Shown here: positions 8,664 through 17,123 of the stretch, piece after piece
How the letters are laid out: each line of letters begins with the position of its first letter
Position numbering within the stretch: the stretch's first letter is position 1
NCBI RefSeq assembly: GCF_013112245.1
Contig: NZ_WVRN01000001.1
Coordinates: 3,228,501 to 3,292,500 of the forward strand
Direction: 5' to 3'
Length of the DNA: 64,000 bases
DNA from: Ruegeria sp. HKCCD4315
GTDB taxonomy: Bacteria; Pseudomonadota; Alphaproteobacteria; Rhodobacterales; Rhodobacteraceae
Position numbers and translations under genes: made by a program
The notes under the pieces: model-generated
Told to the model about the DNA's origin: nothing
Database searches by the model: none
Seen by the model: the letters and a program-made list of their open reading frames with translations, nothing else

Positions 8664-8678
8664 TTAACAATCGGTTAG
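8664..8678. promoter_or_regulatory. CtrA-like site between fliF and fliL
   Basis: TTAA at 8664-8667, seven bases, then TTAG at 8675-8678 matches the CtrA consensus TTAA-N7-TTAA with one mismatch. It lies in the 118-base divergent region between fliF and fliL, 59 bases from the fliF start and 45 bases from fliL. CtrA controls flagellar genes in several Rhodobacterales. Binding here is inferred from the match and position only. Confidence 0.4.
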
Positions 8679-8723
8679 TCCCTGACCGGTTATGAAACGA
8701 CAGAACGGATGAATGAGGACGTC

Positions 8724-9221
8724 ATGACCGACGCAACGGCTGAACAGGCAGAAGCCCCTGACAAAAAGGGAAAAAAAGCAATACTCATCGGGGTGATTCT
8801 GGCGATTGCCGGGGCTGCTGGCGGGTATTTCCTGACCTCTTCAGGGCTGATTCCGTTCGGCGGTAAAGCCGCAAAAGAATCAAGTCAGGACGTCGAAAAG
8901 GACACGCCAGCCAGAGCATTGGCAGATGTCGGGTTCGTAGATCTGCCACCCGTGATCGTATCTGTGAATTCGGGCAGTTCTCGGCATCTGAAATTTCACG
9001 CGCAGCTCGAAGTGAACGCCCCGTATGTGGCTGACGTCAAAAAAATGCTGCCGCGGATCATGGATGTTCTGAACGGATATCTGCGGGCAGTGGAGTTGCA
9101 CGATCTTGAAGATCCGCTGGCGCTGATGCGCATCCGTGGCCACTTGCTACGGCGCGTTGAAATTGTTGTAGGCGACGGTCGCGTTCGCGACGTGCTGGTC
9201 ATGGAATTTGTACTGAATTAG
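8724..9221 (+). CDS. fliL: Flagellar basal body-associated protein FliL
   Basis: The 165-residue protein has a short charged cytoplasmic N-terminus, one membrane helix (AILIGVILAIAGAAGGYFLTS) and a periplasmic FliL domain. That domain includes FVDLPPVIVSVNSGSSRHLKF and ends with VLVMEFVLN. FliL surrounds the stator units and supports motor torque. ATG 8724 follows TGAGGA by four bases; ATG 8709 is an alternative with a weaker site. It is the first gene of the plus-strand motility operon. Confidence 0.9.
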   Translation: MTDATAEQAEAPDKKGKKAILIGVILAIAGAAGGYFLTSSGLIPFGGKAAKESSQDVEKDTPARALADVGFVDLPPVIVSVNSGSSRHLKFHAQLEVNAPYVADVKKMLPRIMDVLNGYLRAVELHDLEDPLALMRIRGHLLRRVEIVVGDGRVRDVLVMEFVLN

Positions 9222-9230
9222 GAGGCGAAA

Positions 9231-9716
9231 TTGGAGCTGATTGCGGATATTTTGCTGGTCGCTGGCGCGCTGGGTGCGGGTCTGTACTGTTTTGTTCTAT
9301 CGCGCCGCCTTAAGCGGTTTACCGACCTTGAGAAAGGCGTTGGTGGCGCCGTGGCCGTGCTATCAACACAAGCGGAAGAGCTGAAGAAATCTCTGGATAA
9401 CGCACGTGACGCATCTGATCAGTCCGGTGAACAGCTTGGGGCGCTGACACAACGGGCTGAAACCGTCGCTCAGCGGCTGGAACTCATGATGGCGTCAATG
9501 CATGACATTGTCCCCGAAGAGGCACCTAAGCCGGATGCAACGGAAGAGCCGGTTTCTGATGCAACCCAACCAAAAGAGCCATGCGATATTGAGCAAGAAA
9601 TCTCCGCAGACCCCGCCGAGTCCGCTGCGCCTGAAGGGAAGGAACAGCAAAACAAAGCCCCCGATGGGCTGATGTTTTTCCGCCATGACCGCAATCAGGA
9701 CGGAGCCCAGGCATGA
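9231..9716 (+). CDS. Membrane-anchored coiled-coil protein of the flagellar operon (DUF6468-like)
   Basis: The 161-residue protein starts with TTG, five bases after a strong AGGAGG that overlaps the fliL stop. It has an N-terminal membrane helix (ADILLVAGALGAGLYCFVLS) and then a predicted coiled coil rich in A/E/K/Q (about residues 35-95). A disordered acidic Pro/Glu-rich C-terminus follows. It resembles the small DUF6468 proteins that I recall in alphaproteobacterial flagellar clusters; that assignment is from memory and uncertain. It is coupled to motE by an ATGA overlap, so a role in motor assembly is likely. Confidence 0.6.
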   Translation: MELIADILLVAGALGAGLYCFVLSRRLKRFTDLEKGVGGAVAVLSTQAEELKKSLDNARDASDQSGEQLGALTQRAETVAQRLELMMASMHDIVPEEAPKPDATEEPVSDATQPKEPCDIEQEISADPAESAAPEGKEQQNKAPDGLMFFRHDRNQDGAQA

Positions 9717-10297
9717 GCCGTCGCCGCGCCTCCCGACAAGACGGCCGCCCGCGAGCCGGCGTCCTAACCGTCATTGCCTTACTGATGCTCGGCTCTGCCG
9801 TTATTCGTATCGGGTTAGAGGCGGGACCAGCCCTTGCGAAGCCGACAGAATCTGAGTTTGCAGAATCCAAACCCACAGCACCAAAGGCACGCGATATTCA
9901 GGCGCTCTTGAATGAACTTCTAAAGCGAGAAGAACGGGTCAAGCAACGTGAAGACATGCTTCGTGAACAGGAAAAGGCGCTGGAGATCGCCGGTCAAGCG
10001 ATTGAGACGCGTTTGGTTGCGCTTGAAGAGGCAGAGCAGTCTTTGCGCGCTACTCTGGCCGTTGCCGACAACGCCGCCGAGAAAGATCTGACCCGTCTGA
10101 CAGGTGTTTATCAGACCATGAAACCCAAAGATGCCGCCGCGTTATTTGAAACCATGGAGCCAACTTTTGCAGCTGGATTCCTGTCCCGTATGCCGCCCGA
10201 CTCTGCGGCTGGGATTCTGGCGGGTCTCAGTCCTGAGGCGGCCTATACGATCAGCGTGGTCATGGCCGGGCGCAACGCCTCAGCCCCACTGGAATAG
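9713..10297 (+). CDS. MotE-like flagellar motor protein
   Basis: The 194-residue protein has an N-terminal membrane or signal helix (VLTVIALLMLGSAVIRIGL), a long coiled coil (about 65-115, EERVKQREDMLREQEKALE) and a C-terminal MgtE_N-like helical domain (MKPKDAAALFETMEP, then FLSRMPPDSAAGILAGLSPE). This is the architecture of MotE, which in Sinorhizobium is a periplasmic chaperone for MotC. It overlaps the preceding gene by ATGA and sits 47 bases before motA. The sequence supports the family well; the chaperone role is by analogy. Confidence 0.78.
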   Translation: MSRRRASRQDGRPRAGVLTVIALLMLGSAVIRIGLEAGPALAKPTESEFAESKPTAPKARDIQALLNELLKREERVKQREDMLREQEKALEIAGQAIETRLVALEEAEQSLRATLAVADNAAEKDLTRLTGVYQTMKPKDAAALFETMEPTFAAGFLSRMPPDSAAGILAGLSPEAAYTISVVMAGRNASAPLE

Positions 10298-10344
10298 TTA
10301 CCTGTGTCACCCCGTCTAGCGCACCCTCTAACCGGAGATTTCAA

Positions 10345-11214
10345 ATGATTGGAATTGTAGGAATTGTCGTCATTTTTGTGATGGTTTTCGGCGGCTACCT
10401 TGCTGCTGGCGGCAAGATGACCATCATTCTGAAATCTCTGCCGTTCGAAATGATGATGATCGGCGGTGCAGCAGTTGGCGCTTTTCTGATCAGCAATGAC
10501 ATGGGCGGTGTGAAACACACGGTCAAGGATATGGGCAAGGTCTTCAAAGGTCCGAAATGGAAACCCGAAGACTATCGCGACCTTCTCTGCCTTTTGTTTT
10601 CGCTGATCCGTATTGCGCGCGCCAATCCGGTTGAGGTTGAACAACATATCGAAGATCCGGAAAACTCCAGCCTGTTTTCTGCCTACCCCAAGATTCAAGC
10701 CGACAAGGAAGCGGTTGATCTGATCTGTGACACGATGCGGTCTGCCGCGATGAATTATGATGATCCCCACCAAGTGGAAGAGGTGCTGGAAAAGCGGATG
10801 GAGGCGAATTTTCATCACGCGATGCACTCGAGCCATGCCTTACAGACAGTGGCCGACGGCTTGCCCGCGCTTGGAATCGTGGCAGCGGTTTTGGGGGTCA
10901 TCAAGACCATGGGCTCGATCGATCAACCTCCCGAGGTGCTGGGCAAGCTGATCGGCGGTGCTTTGGTAGGCACGTTCCTTGGGGTTTTCCTGGCGTATGG
11001 TCTGGTGGGCCCCTTTGCCGGGAAATTGAAATCCGTGGTCGAGTAAGACAATCACTTCTATCAACTTATCAAGGAAGTTTTGGTCGCAAACCTGCACAAC
11101 CACAATGCTGCCATGTGTATCGAGGTCGGCCGTCAGAATACACCCACGCACAACCGCCCCGGCTTTACCGAACTTGAAGAAGCGTTGAAGGACCTAAAGC
11201 AGGCGGCCGCATGA
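10345..11214 (+). pseudogene. motA: motA, flagellar stator subunit, interrupted by an in-frame TAA
   Basis: MotA is recognised by MIGIVGIVVIFVMVFGGYL, GGAAVGAFL, the cytoplasmic loop and the C-terminal membrane pair (VADGLPALGIVAAVLGVIKTMG and GALVGTFLGVFLAYGLVGPF). Codon 234 is TAA (11044-11046). Beyond it the same frame continues for 55 codons of convincing MotA tail (DNHFYQLIKEVLVANLHN, then RQNTPTHNRPGF) to TGA 11212-11214, giving the canonical 289 codons. That distal TGA overlaps the next gene's ATG (ATGA at 11211), showing that the longer frame is ancestral. One base change (for example GAA to TAA) explains it. A truncated 233-residue product would keep all four membrane helices but lose the cytoplasmic tail. 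Ribosome-binding site: GGAG before ATG 10345. Confidence 0.85.
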
Positions 11215-13349
11215 AACATCTCGGACTGTTGATATCGGCTGTTGTCGCAGCGGCCACCTCAGCCACGGCGCAAGACGTGGCAGTTCGGTCAGGTGAGCAT
11301 GACGGCTATACGCGTTTGGTGTTTAAAGTGCCGCCGAACACAGAATGGAGATTGGCCCAGCGCAGAGACGGCGCGCGATTGACGGTGGACTTGGGCGGCG
11401 TGACCTTTCGAACAGGATCGGTTTTCAGCAGATTGACGACGAACCGTCTTGAATCGCTGTCACAGGCTCAACCCGGGGACGCTTTGGACCTTGAGTTCGG
11501 CTGCGAATGCGTGGCTTCGGCTTTTCTGTACCGAGGGTCGATGATCGTTCTCGACATCACGCCGGGAGAGTTCCTGCCGCCGTTGCTGGCTGATATTCCA
11601 CCGCCGATGCAACAACGGCCCGTTAATGCAACAACTGCTTCGGATACAAACGCGCAAATGTCAGGGCTTGACCTGCCGCTTCTTGAGCGTGGGTTAAAAG
11701 ACCAACTGTCGACTCGGTTTTTGCAGGGCGCTGACCGTAAGCTGCTTGATCTGCATCTGGCCCCGGTTGGACCGCGCAGTTCTATCACATCCAATGAAGA
11801 TCCACTGTTGAGCGGCTTGAGTGCGAATATACGCCTGACGACTGTGCTGGACGATCTGCAGGATGTGTTGAATTCCGAGGTTCTGCAACTCGACCTTCAA
11901 AAAGCCTGCATCTCGACGTCCGAATTGGGTTTCTCAAGTTGGTCCACAGCGGACCCATTCGCCACGCAGGTATCTGTTCTGCGTACAGCGCTTTATCATG
12001 AGTTTGACACGCTCGACGAAGACAGCGCTCTGAAACTGGCTAAGCTGTATGCATACCACGGCTTTGGGGCCGAGGCTTTGGCCGTTTTAGAATTGACCGA
12101 GTTAGTGTCTGATGAAGCGGATCGCATCAAGGCGATTGCGCGGATCGTAGACGAAACGGCGGTGCAAAACACCAGTCCGTTCAGTGGTTTGCAACGTTGC
12201 GACAGCGATGCAGCGCTTTGGGCTGTCCTTTCTGACAATGCGTTAGCTGCCGATGCCGATGTCGAAGCAATCGAGCAAGCATATGCAGGATTGCCGGATC
12301 ATCTCCGCCGCAGGTTTGGTATGCAGCTTTCACAAATTCTCGTCGAAGGAAACCAATTGGAAGCCGCGCGCAGAGTGATACGTTCAGTCAAGCGTATTGA
12401 AGAAAGCGTGTCGCCCAGCACGACGCGCGCCAAGGCCATGATTGCCGCAGCCGAAGGCAACGGAGCCCGTGAAGAAAAGTTGCTGACCGAGGTTGTTACG
12501 GCAACCGAAGCAACGCCTGAAGCACCGGTGGCCTTGGCCCGTTTGGTAGAAAAGCGCTGGACCGAGCGCAAAACCGTTTCCACGCAAGAGCTTGAGTTGG
12601 CTGCGTCTTTTTCGGTTGAGTATCGGCGCTCGGATCTGGGCCCTATGAGGGCCCGCACCCATGCGATTGCGCTGAGCCTTAGTCAGGACTTTGATCCTGC
12701 ATTCAATATCATTCTGGCGCTGGAAAACGGGCAGGACAGGGACCGCGCGTTCAATCGGCATCTGCACCTGTTGGCAGAGCGGTCCGATGACGTGACCTTC
12801 TTACAGCAAACATTTCACATCCTGCAGAAGGAAAAAACGCCACCCCTGACCACAGACGCCGCAATCGCATTGGCTGATCGGCTCGCCACGCTCGGGTTCG
12901 CGGATCAGGCGTTTGCTCTGTCAAACAGAACCGAAGATCAAACCCGTCGGGCTGAAAGGGCCCGTTTGCGAGCCAGGGCAGCCATGCTTTCGGAACGCCC
13001 CCACAAAGCGCTGCTTGAATTGGCTAAGGACGACTCGGACAAAGCGCGGGCGTTGCGAGCACAGGCCATGGAAGTAGCGCAGGACTTTACGGGCGCAGCT
13101 GAGGTCCTGCAGAGTTTGGAGCAAGACGAGGCAGCAAACCGGCTTTTCTGGTTGGCAGGTTTGCCAGGAGACACGGTTGATCCTACGGATGGGAAATACG
13201 CGATTCTAAACCGGACCACTCAGTCCTTGATTGCTCCCCCTGAAAGGCAATTGGAAAAACCATTGAAAGACGCACAGGATCTGCTTGAAAACAGTGAAAC
13301 GACCCGACAGCAGATCGCTGAGATGTTCAATTCGATCAATAGAGAGTGA
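11211..13349 (+). CDS. Large exported helical-repeat protein of the motility operon (possible MotC counterpart)
   Basis: The 712-residue protein has a signal peptide (cleavage near ATAQ-D). Residues 20-120 form a beta-rich region resembling an AMIN-like domain (YTRLVFKVPPNTEWRL; ARLTVDLGGV). About 500 residues of alpha-helical, TPR-like repeats rich in Ala/Leu/Glu follow. A Cys pair lies in FGCECVAS. I do not recognise a named family. It follows motE and motA with an ATGA overlap, so it is probably made with the stator. Because MotE assists periplasmic MotC in rhizobia, a MotC-like stator role is plausible but unproven. Confidence 0.6.
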   Translation: MKHLGLLISAVVAAATSATAQDVAVRSGEHDGYTRLVFKVPPNTEWRLAQRRDGARLTVDLGGVTFRTGSVFSRLTTNRLESLSQAQPGDALDLEFGCECVASAFLYRGSMIVLDITPGEFLPPLLADIPPPMQQRPVNATTASDTNAQMSGLDLPLLERGLKDQLSTRFLQGADRKLLDLHLAPVGPRSSITSNEDPLLSGLSANIRLTTVLDDLQDVLNSEVLQLDLQKACISTSELGFSSWSTADPFATQVSVLRTALYHEFDTLDEDSALKLAKLYAYHGFGAEALAVLELTELVSDEADRIKAIARIVDETAVQNTSPFSGLQRCDSDAALWAVLSDNALAADADVEAIEQAYAGLPDHLRRRFGMQLSQILVEGNQLEAARRVIRSVKRIEESVSPSTTRAKAMIAAAEGNGAREEKLLTEVVTATEATPEAPVALARLVEKRWTERKTVSTQELELAASFSVEYRRSDLGPMRARTHAIALSLSQDFDPAFNIILALENGQDRDRAFNRHLHLLAERSDDVTFLQQTFHILQKEKTPPLTTDAAIALADRLATLGFADQAFALSNRTEDQTRRAERARLRARAAMLSERPHKALLELAKDDSDKARALRAQAMEVAQDFTGAAEVLQSLEQDEAANRLFWLAGLPGDTVDPTDGKYAILNRTTQSLIAPPERQLEKPLKDAQDLLENSETTRQQIAEMFNSINRE

Positions 13350-13472
13350 CACGCGCTTCTCGCGTGCCGCGGTCAACAAGTTTTCACAATGCGGGAATAC
13401 TACGTCGTGGGATGAACCCCTCGATAGCCATTCAAGGCTTCGTCCTCGCCGAGGTAGGTTTCGCAAGTATCA

Positions 13473-13540
13473 GCAATCCAAAAAAACGGATTGCAGCCCT
13501 GTTGATATGCTCTGCGCCCGACATTTGTGCCGGGCGCAGA
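13473..13540. terminator. Two hairpins between convergent genes (possible terminators)
   Basis: The 220-base gap between the 712-residue gene (plus) and betB (minus) contains two perfect stems. GCAATCC (13473-13479) pairs with GGATTGC (13488-13494) around an A-rich loop. TCTGCGCCCG (13511-13520) pairs with CGGGCGCAGA (13531-13540). Neither is followed by a real T-run on either strand, so they may stall or protect 3' ends rather than act as classic terminators. Confidence 0.45.
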
Positions 13541-13569
13541 AAACGGGTCTATAGCCGAACCATCGTTTA

Positions 13570-15024
13570 TCAGTAGGGTGCCTCGACGTCGTTCATTGAG
13601 ACGTAGACGGTTTTCATCTCGCTGAAGTGGTTGATCGCCAGTTTCGAGTTCTCGCGCCCCACGCCGGACATTTTCGATCCGCCAAACGGGGCTTCGACCG
13701 GAGCAAGGTTGTAGGTGTTTATGTAGCAGGTACCTGCCTCAAACCCCGCCACAACGCGGTGGGCGCGTGTCAGATCGCTGGTGAAGACACCAGCGGCCAG
13801 ACCGAATTCAGTGTCGTTGGCGCGGGCCATGACCTCGGCTTCGGTGTCAAAATCCAGCACCGACATGACCGGACCAAAGATTTCTTCGCGCGCGATTGTC
13901 ATGTCGTCGGTCACGTCGGCAAAAACTGTGGGTTGCATGTAGAACCCGTCGCCATCAAGCCGCGCTCCGCCATAAACCAGACGCGCACCCTCGGCCTTGC
14001 CTTTTTCGATATAGCCCAGCGCGATATTCATCTGATTTTCGCTGACCATCGGACCAAAGCTGACATCCTCATCCATCGGATCGCCGATTTTGGCGTTGGC
14101 CAAACGTTCGGAGAGACGTTTGAGGAAGGCCTCTTTGATACCCTTTTGCACAAACACGCGGGTGCCGTTGGAGCAGACCTGACCCGAGGAATAGAAGTTG
14201 CCCAGGATCGCACCCGAAACCGCGTTTTCGATATCGGCGTCATCAAACACGATCATCGGGGATTTACCGCCCAATTCCATGGTGACGTGTTTCATGCCCT
14301 CGGCTGCTGCGGCATAGACCTTGCGGCCCGTCGGAACAGAGCCGGTCAGCGAAACCTTGGCCACGCGCGGATCAGTGACCAGCGAAGCGCCCACATCCCC
14401 ATATCCCTGGATCACGTTGTAAACGCCTTTTGGCGCGCCGGCCTCGATGAGGATTTCTGCGACTTTCAACGCCGAAAGGGGCGTGGTCTCGGATGGCTTG
14501 AATACCATGGAATTGCCGCAGGCCAGCGCCGGGGCCCCTTTCCAGCAGGCGATTTGGGTCGGATAGTTCCATGCCCCAATCCCGACGCAAACGCCCAGAG
14601 CCTCGCGGATCGTATAGACAAAATCGCCGCCGCCCAGAGGAATGTGTTCGCCGGTTAAACTGCCGGCCAATCCACCAAAGTATTCCAGCGCGTCCGCGCC
14701 CGAAGTGGCATCCGCCGCGGTGGTTTCCTGGATCGGCTTCCCAGTGTCATGGGTTTCCAGAACGGAAAGGTCGTAATTGCGTTCGCGCATGATGTCAGCC
14801 GCTCGGCGCAACACCCGGCCCCGCTCGGTTCCCGACATCGCCGCCCAGGATGTTTGTGCGCTTTTGGCACTGTTCAGAGCCTGTTCAACAATCGCCGGTG
14901 TTGCCGAATGCAATCGCGCGATCACCTCTCCAGTGGCCGGGTAAATCACGTCGATGGCGGCACCATCTGTATCTTCGATATACGCGCCATCAATGAAATG
15001 GCTGGCTTTGGGCTGAAACTTCAT
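13570..15024 (-). CDS. betB: Betaine aldehyde dehydrogenase
   Basis: The 484-residue NAD-dependent aldehyde dehydrogenase has [35 protein letters not shown], catalytic Glu250 in TMELGGKSP and Cys284 in [12 protein letters not shown]. These fit the BetB subgroup, which oxidises betaine aldehyde to the osmoprotectant glycine betaine. ATG 15024 has GAGGAC five bases upstream; a longer frame to 15117 lacks a site. A BetI-like operator lies 68 bases upstream. betA, betC and betI are not adjacent on this side, so betB may be a single-gene unit. Confidence 0.88.
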   Translation of the reverse strand: MKFQPKASHFIDGAYIEDTDGAAIDVIYPATGEVIARLHSATPAIVEQALNSAKSAQTSWAAMSGTERGRVLRRAADIMRERNYDLSVLETHDTGKPIQETTAADATSGADALEYFGGLAGSLTGEHIPLGGGDFVYTIREALGVCVGIGAWNYPTQIACWKGAPALACGNSMVFKPSETTPLSALKVAEILIEAGAPKGVYNVIQGYGDVGASLVTDPRVAKVSLTGSVPTGRKVYAAAAEGMKHVTMELGGKSPMIVFDDADIENAVSGAILGNFYSSGQVCSNGTRVFVQKGIKEAFLKRLSERLANAKIGDPMDEDVSFGPMVSENQMNIALGYIEKGKAEGARLVYGGARLDGDGFYMQPTVFADVTDDMTIAREEIFGPVMSVLDFDTEAEVMARANDTEFGLAAGVFTSDLTRAHRVVAGFEAGTCYINTYNLAPVEAPFGGSKMSGVGRENSKLAINHFSEMKTVYVSMNDVEAPY

Positions 15025-15091
15025 ACCAAGTCCTCTTCTATTCACCCGTCTGAACGGGACAATTGGTTCGTTGAAATCGGCCCTAAAGATT

Positions 15092-15113
15092 ATTGATTGA
15101 CCAGTCAATAAAT
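15092..15113. promoter_or_regulatory. BetI-like palindromic operator upstream of betB
   Basis: The core ATTGACCAGTCAAT (15096-15109) is a perfect palindrome, and three further bases on each side (ATT ... AAT, 15092-15113) match with one mismatch. TetR-family BetI repressors bind ATTGA-spacer-TCAAT type operators at bet genes. Its place 68 bases upstream of the betB start supports choline-responsive repression. The assignment is by pattern. Confidence 0.55.
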
Positions 15114-15210
15114 TCATTCGGACGGCAGGATCATGCCAACCGAAGCCCCCAAACCTTGAAATTTTCGGTTAATGTTCTATTTATGTTCTACATAGTCAGA
15201 GGATAAACCG

Positions 15211-15540
15211 ATGGCCCAGCACACGCGCCAATCTGCCCTAAACGGGCCCAGCAACGACTATCATCTGCTTCCGGTGACGGACCGACAGATGCGCTATGCC
15301 CGCGCAATTGCCGAAAAATCGGCATTGGAGATACCGGTCGAGGCACAACGTGACCGAAAGCTGCTTTCGGATTGGATTTCAACGCACAAACCGCGCAGCA
15401 CGTCGCAATTCGACAACTACCCAACAGGCAAGCAAGTCGCCTTTGCCGAGCGGATTTCACGCAGCAAACGCCGCCCTATCCCGTCCGAGTGTTTTCGCGA
15501 CAAGAAAATGATGTCGCGCTGGATCGATCACAACAAATAG
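15211..15540 (+). CDS. Hypothetical protein with two tandem ~40-residue repeats
   Basis: The 109-residue basic protein is almost entirely two copies of one motif. Both copies share T-x(2)-Q-x(3)-[YF]-A near their start, then I-P-x-E, R-D-x-K, and a final W-I. The first copy spans about residues 23-62 and the second about 69-108. The family is unknown to me. The repeat suggests a small helical nucleic-acid or protein-binding module. ATG 15211 has AGAGG eight bases upstream. It stands alone between betB (divergent) and the ion channel gene (convergent). Confidence 0.65.
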   Translation: MAQHTRQSALNGPSNDYHLLPVTDRQMRYARAIAEKSALEIPVEAQRDRKLLSDWISTHKPRSTSQFDNYPTGKQVAFAERISRSKRRPIPSECFRDKKMMSRWIDHNK

Positions 15541-15543
15541 AGC

Positions 15544-16056
15544 CTATTTAGGGTCTTCATGGCTGTGATTGCGCGCATAAAGCGCGACCGCCGCTGCAAC
15601 GAACATACCCAACAGGATATATCCTGTCACAGCCTCGGACACGGCAAGCCCGCGACACAGGCCGGTTGGAGACATGTCGCCATATCCAACCGTTGTGAAG
15701 GTCACATAGGAAAAATACAGAATGTCACCCGGACCCTGCGCGCCGACGACACAATGATCGTTATATCCAAACGCGCCATATACCGCAGCGAACAGGAATG
15801 GGACCACCTGTATGAACGACACCCCCATTAGGAACAAAAGCCTGCGCGGCGATTTTACCTGGGTCATGTAGTACCAGGACTGCGACACCAGCCAGATCAA
15901 CAGACCAACCGAAGCGATTGTGCCGATCGTGTCACCTGCGGTCGTTTCGCTCAGGCGTGAAAGGCCATACCAGGCAAGAAAGCTTGCCAGAACCAAACCC
16001 AACGCAGCCAAAAAGGTCGACTTCCACTCTTCCAGTGTTGTGGGTTTGCGGCGCAT
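15544..16056 (-). CDS. Two-pore-helix type potassium/ion channel
   Basis: The 170-residue protein has hydrophobic segments near 16-34, 45-63 and 72-94. A pore loop with the potassium selectivity filter T-V-G-Y-G-D (122-127) follows, then a last helix (about 135-158). This is the Ion_trans_2 architecture. The filter predicts K+ selectivity. No RCK or cyclic-nucleotide domain is attached, so the gating signal is unknown. The stop lies four bases from that of the convergent upstream gene. Confidence 0.85.
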   Translation of the reverse strand: MRRKPTTLEEWKSTFLAALGLVLASFLAWYGLSRLSETTAGDTIGTIASVGLLIWLVSQSWYYMTQVKSPRRLLFLMGVSFIQVVPFLFAAVYGAFGYNDHCVVGAQGPGDILYFSYVTFTTVGYGDMSPTGLCRGLAVSEAVTGYILLGMFVAAAVALYARNHSHEDPK

Positions 16057-16121
16057 GAGTGCCCCTTCAAGCTGATTTCCAGGTGATCATCCGACCTAAA
16101 GCAATGGCCTGCAACCCGAAT

Positions 16122-17027
16122 TCAATCCTGCCGCAAATGCGTCTCACCCCGTTCGCGCGCCAGCAGGATCTGCTTTTGCCGCTCGCGAAAGCGCATTTTA
16201 TCGGCCTCGGACGTCTCATCGATACATTGGTGGCAGGACACGCCATGTTCGTACTCCGGGCATTTCATGTCCTCAGGCAAGATCGGTCGGCGGCAACCGT
16301 GGCAAAGCATGTGTGGCCCTTCTACAAGGCCGTGGCCAACGGATACGCGATTGTCGAACACAAAACACTCACCCTGCCAGGTGCTGTCTTCAGCGGGCGT
16401 CTCTTCCAGATACCGCAGGATGCCCCCTTTGAGGTGATAGACATCCTCAACCCCCTGCCCCAGCAGATAATTGGTGGATTTTTCGCAGCGGATACCGCCG
16501 GTACAGAACATGGCGACGCGTTTGTTGTGAAAACGGTCCTTGTTTTCTTCCCACCACGCCGGAAAATCGCGGAAACTGGCCGTTTCAGGGTCTATTGCGC
16601 CTTCAAACGTGCCTATTGCCACTTCGTAGTCGTTGCGCGTGTCGATGACCACAACATCGTCCGAACGAATAAGGTCGTTCCACTCCTCCGGCTCGACATA
16701 GTTGCCAACGCGGGCACGCGGGTCGACATCCGGCTGCCCCATAGTCACGATCTCTTTCTTCAGCCGCACCTTCATCTTGCCAAATGGCGGATGATCCGAG
16801 GTCGCCTCTTTCCACTCAAGATCCGCGCAACCGGGCAAGGCGCGAATATATTCCAGAACCGCATCAATCCCAGCACGCGGACCTGCGATAGTGCCGTTGA
16901 CCCCTTCATGCGCCAGCAGCAATGTGCCGGTGACTGATTGGGCGCGGCAAAGGTCCAGCAGCGGGTCGCGCAACGCGGCGGGATCCGGGAAACGTGTGAA
17001 ATGATACAGGGCAGCGATGGTATACAT
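16122..17027 (-). CDS. trhO: tRNA uridine(34) hydroxylase (rhodanese-like)
   Basis: The 301-residue protein matches TrhO/YceA. An N-terminal domain (VTGTLLLAHEGVNGTIAG) leads into a rhodanese domain with active-site Cys175 in C-T-G-G-I-R-C-E-K. The C-terminal tail carries Cys pairs (CHGCRRP, then SCHQC). TrhO hydroxylates U34 of some tRNAs as the first step to 5-methoxyuridine-type modifications. The ribosome-binding site is weak. It is divergent from pncA. Confidence 0.92.
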   Translation of the reverse strand: MYTIAALYHFTRFPDPAALRDPLLDLCRAQSVTGTLLLAHEGVNGTIAGPRAGIDAVLEYIRALPGCADLEWKEATSDHPPFGKMKVRLKKEIVTMGQPDVDPRARVGNYVEPEEWNDLIRSDDVVVIDTRNDYEVAIGTFEGAIDPETASFRDFPAWWEENKDRFHNKRVAMFCTGGIRCEKSTNYLLGQGVEDVYHLKGGILRYLEETPAEDSTWQGECFVFDNRVSVGHGLVEGPHMLCHGCRRPILPEDMKCPEYEHGVSCHQCIDETSEADKMRFRERQKQILLARERGETHLRQD

Positions 17028-17123
17028 AGGCGCGATTTACCTTCGTAGACCCGAAGCCGCAAGGGAGTGCATTGACGCCTGACGCCCCGCCCCCTACCGA
17101 TAAGACAATCAAAGGAGGCCGCA

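Noticed and set aside
13627..14658. 343-codon plus-strand frame opposite betB
   Set aside because: It is antisense to a complete aldehyde dehydrogenase; no recognisable domain.
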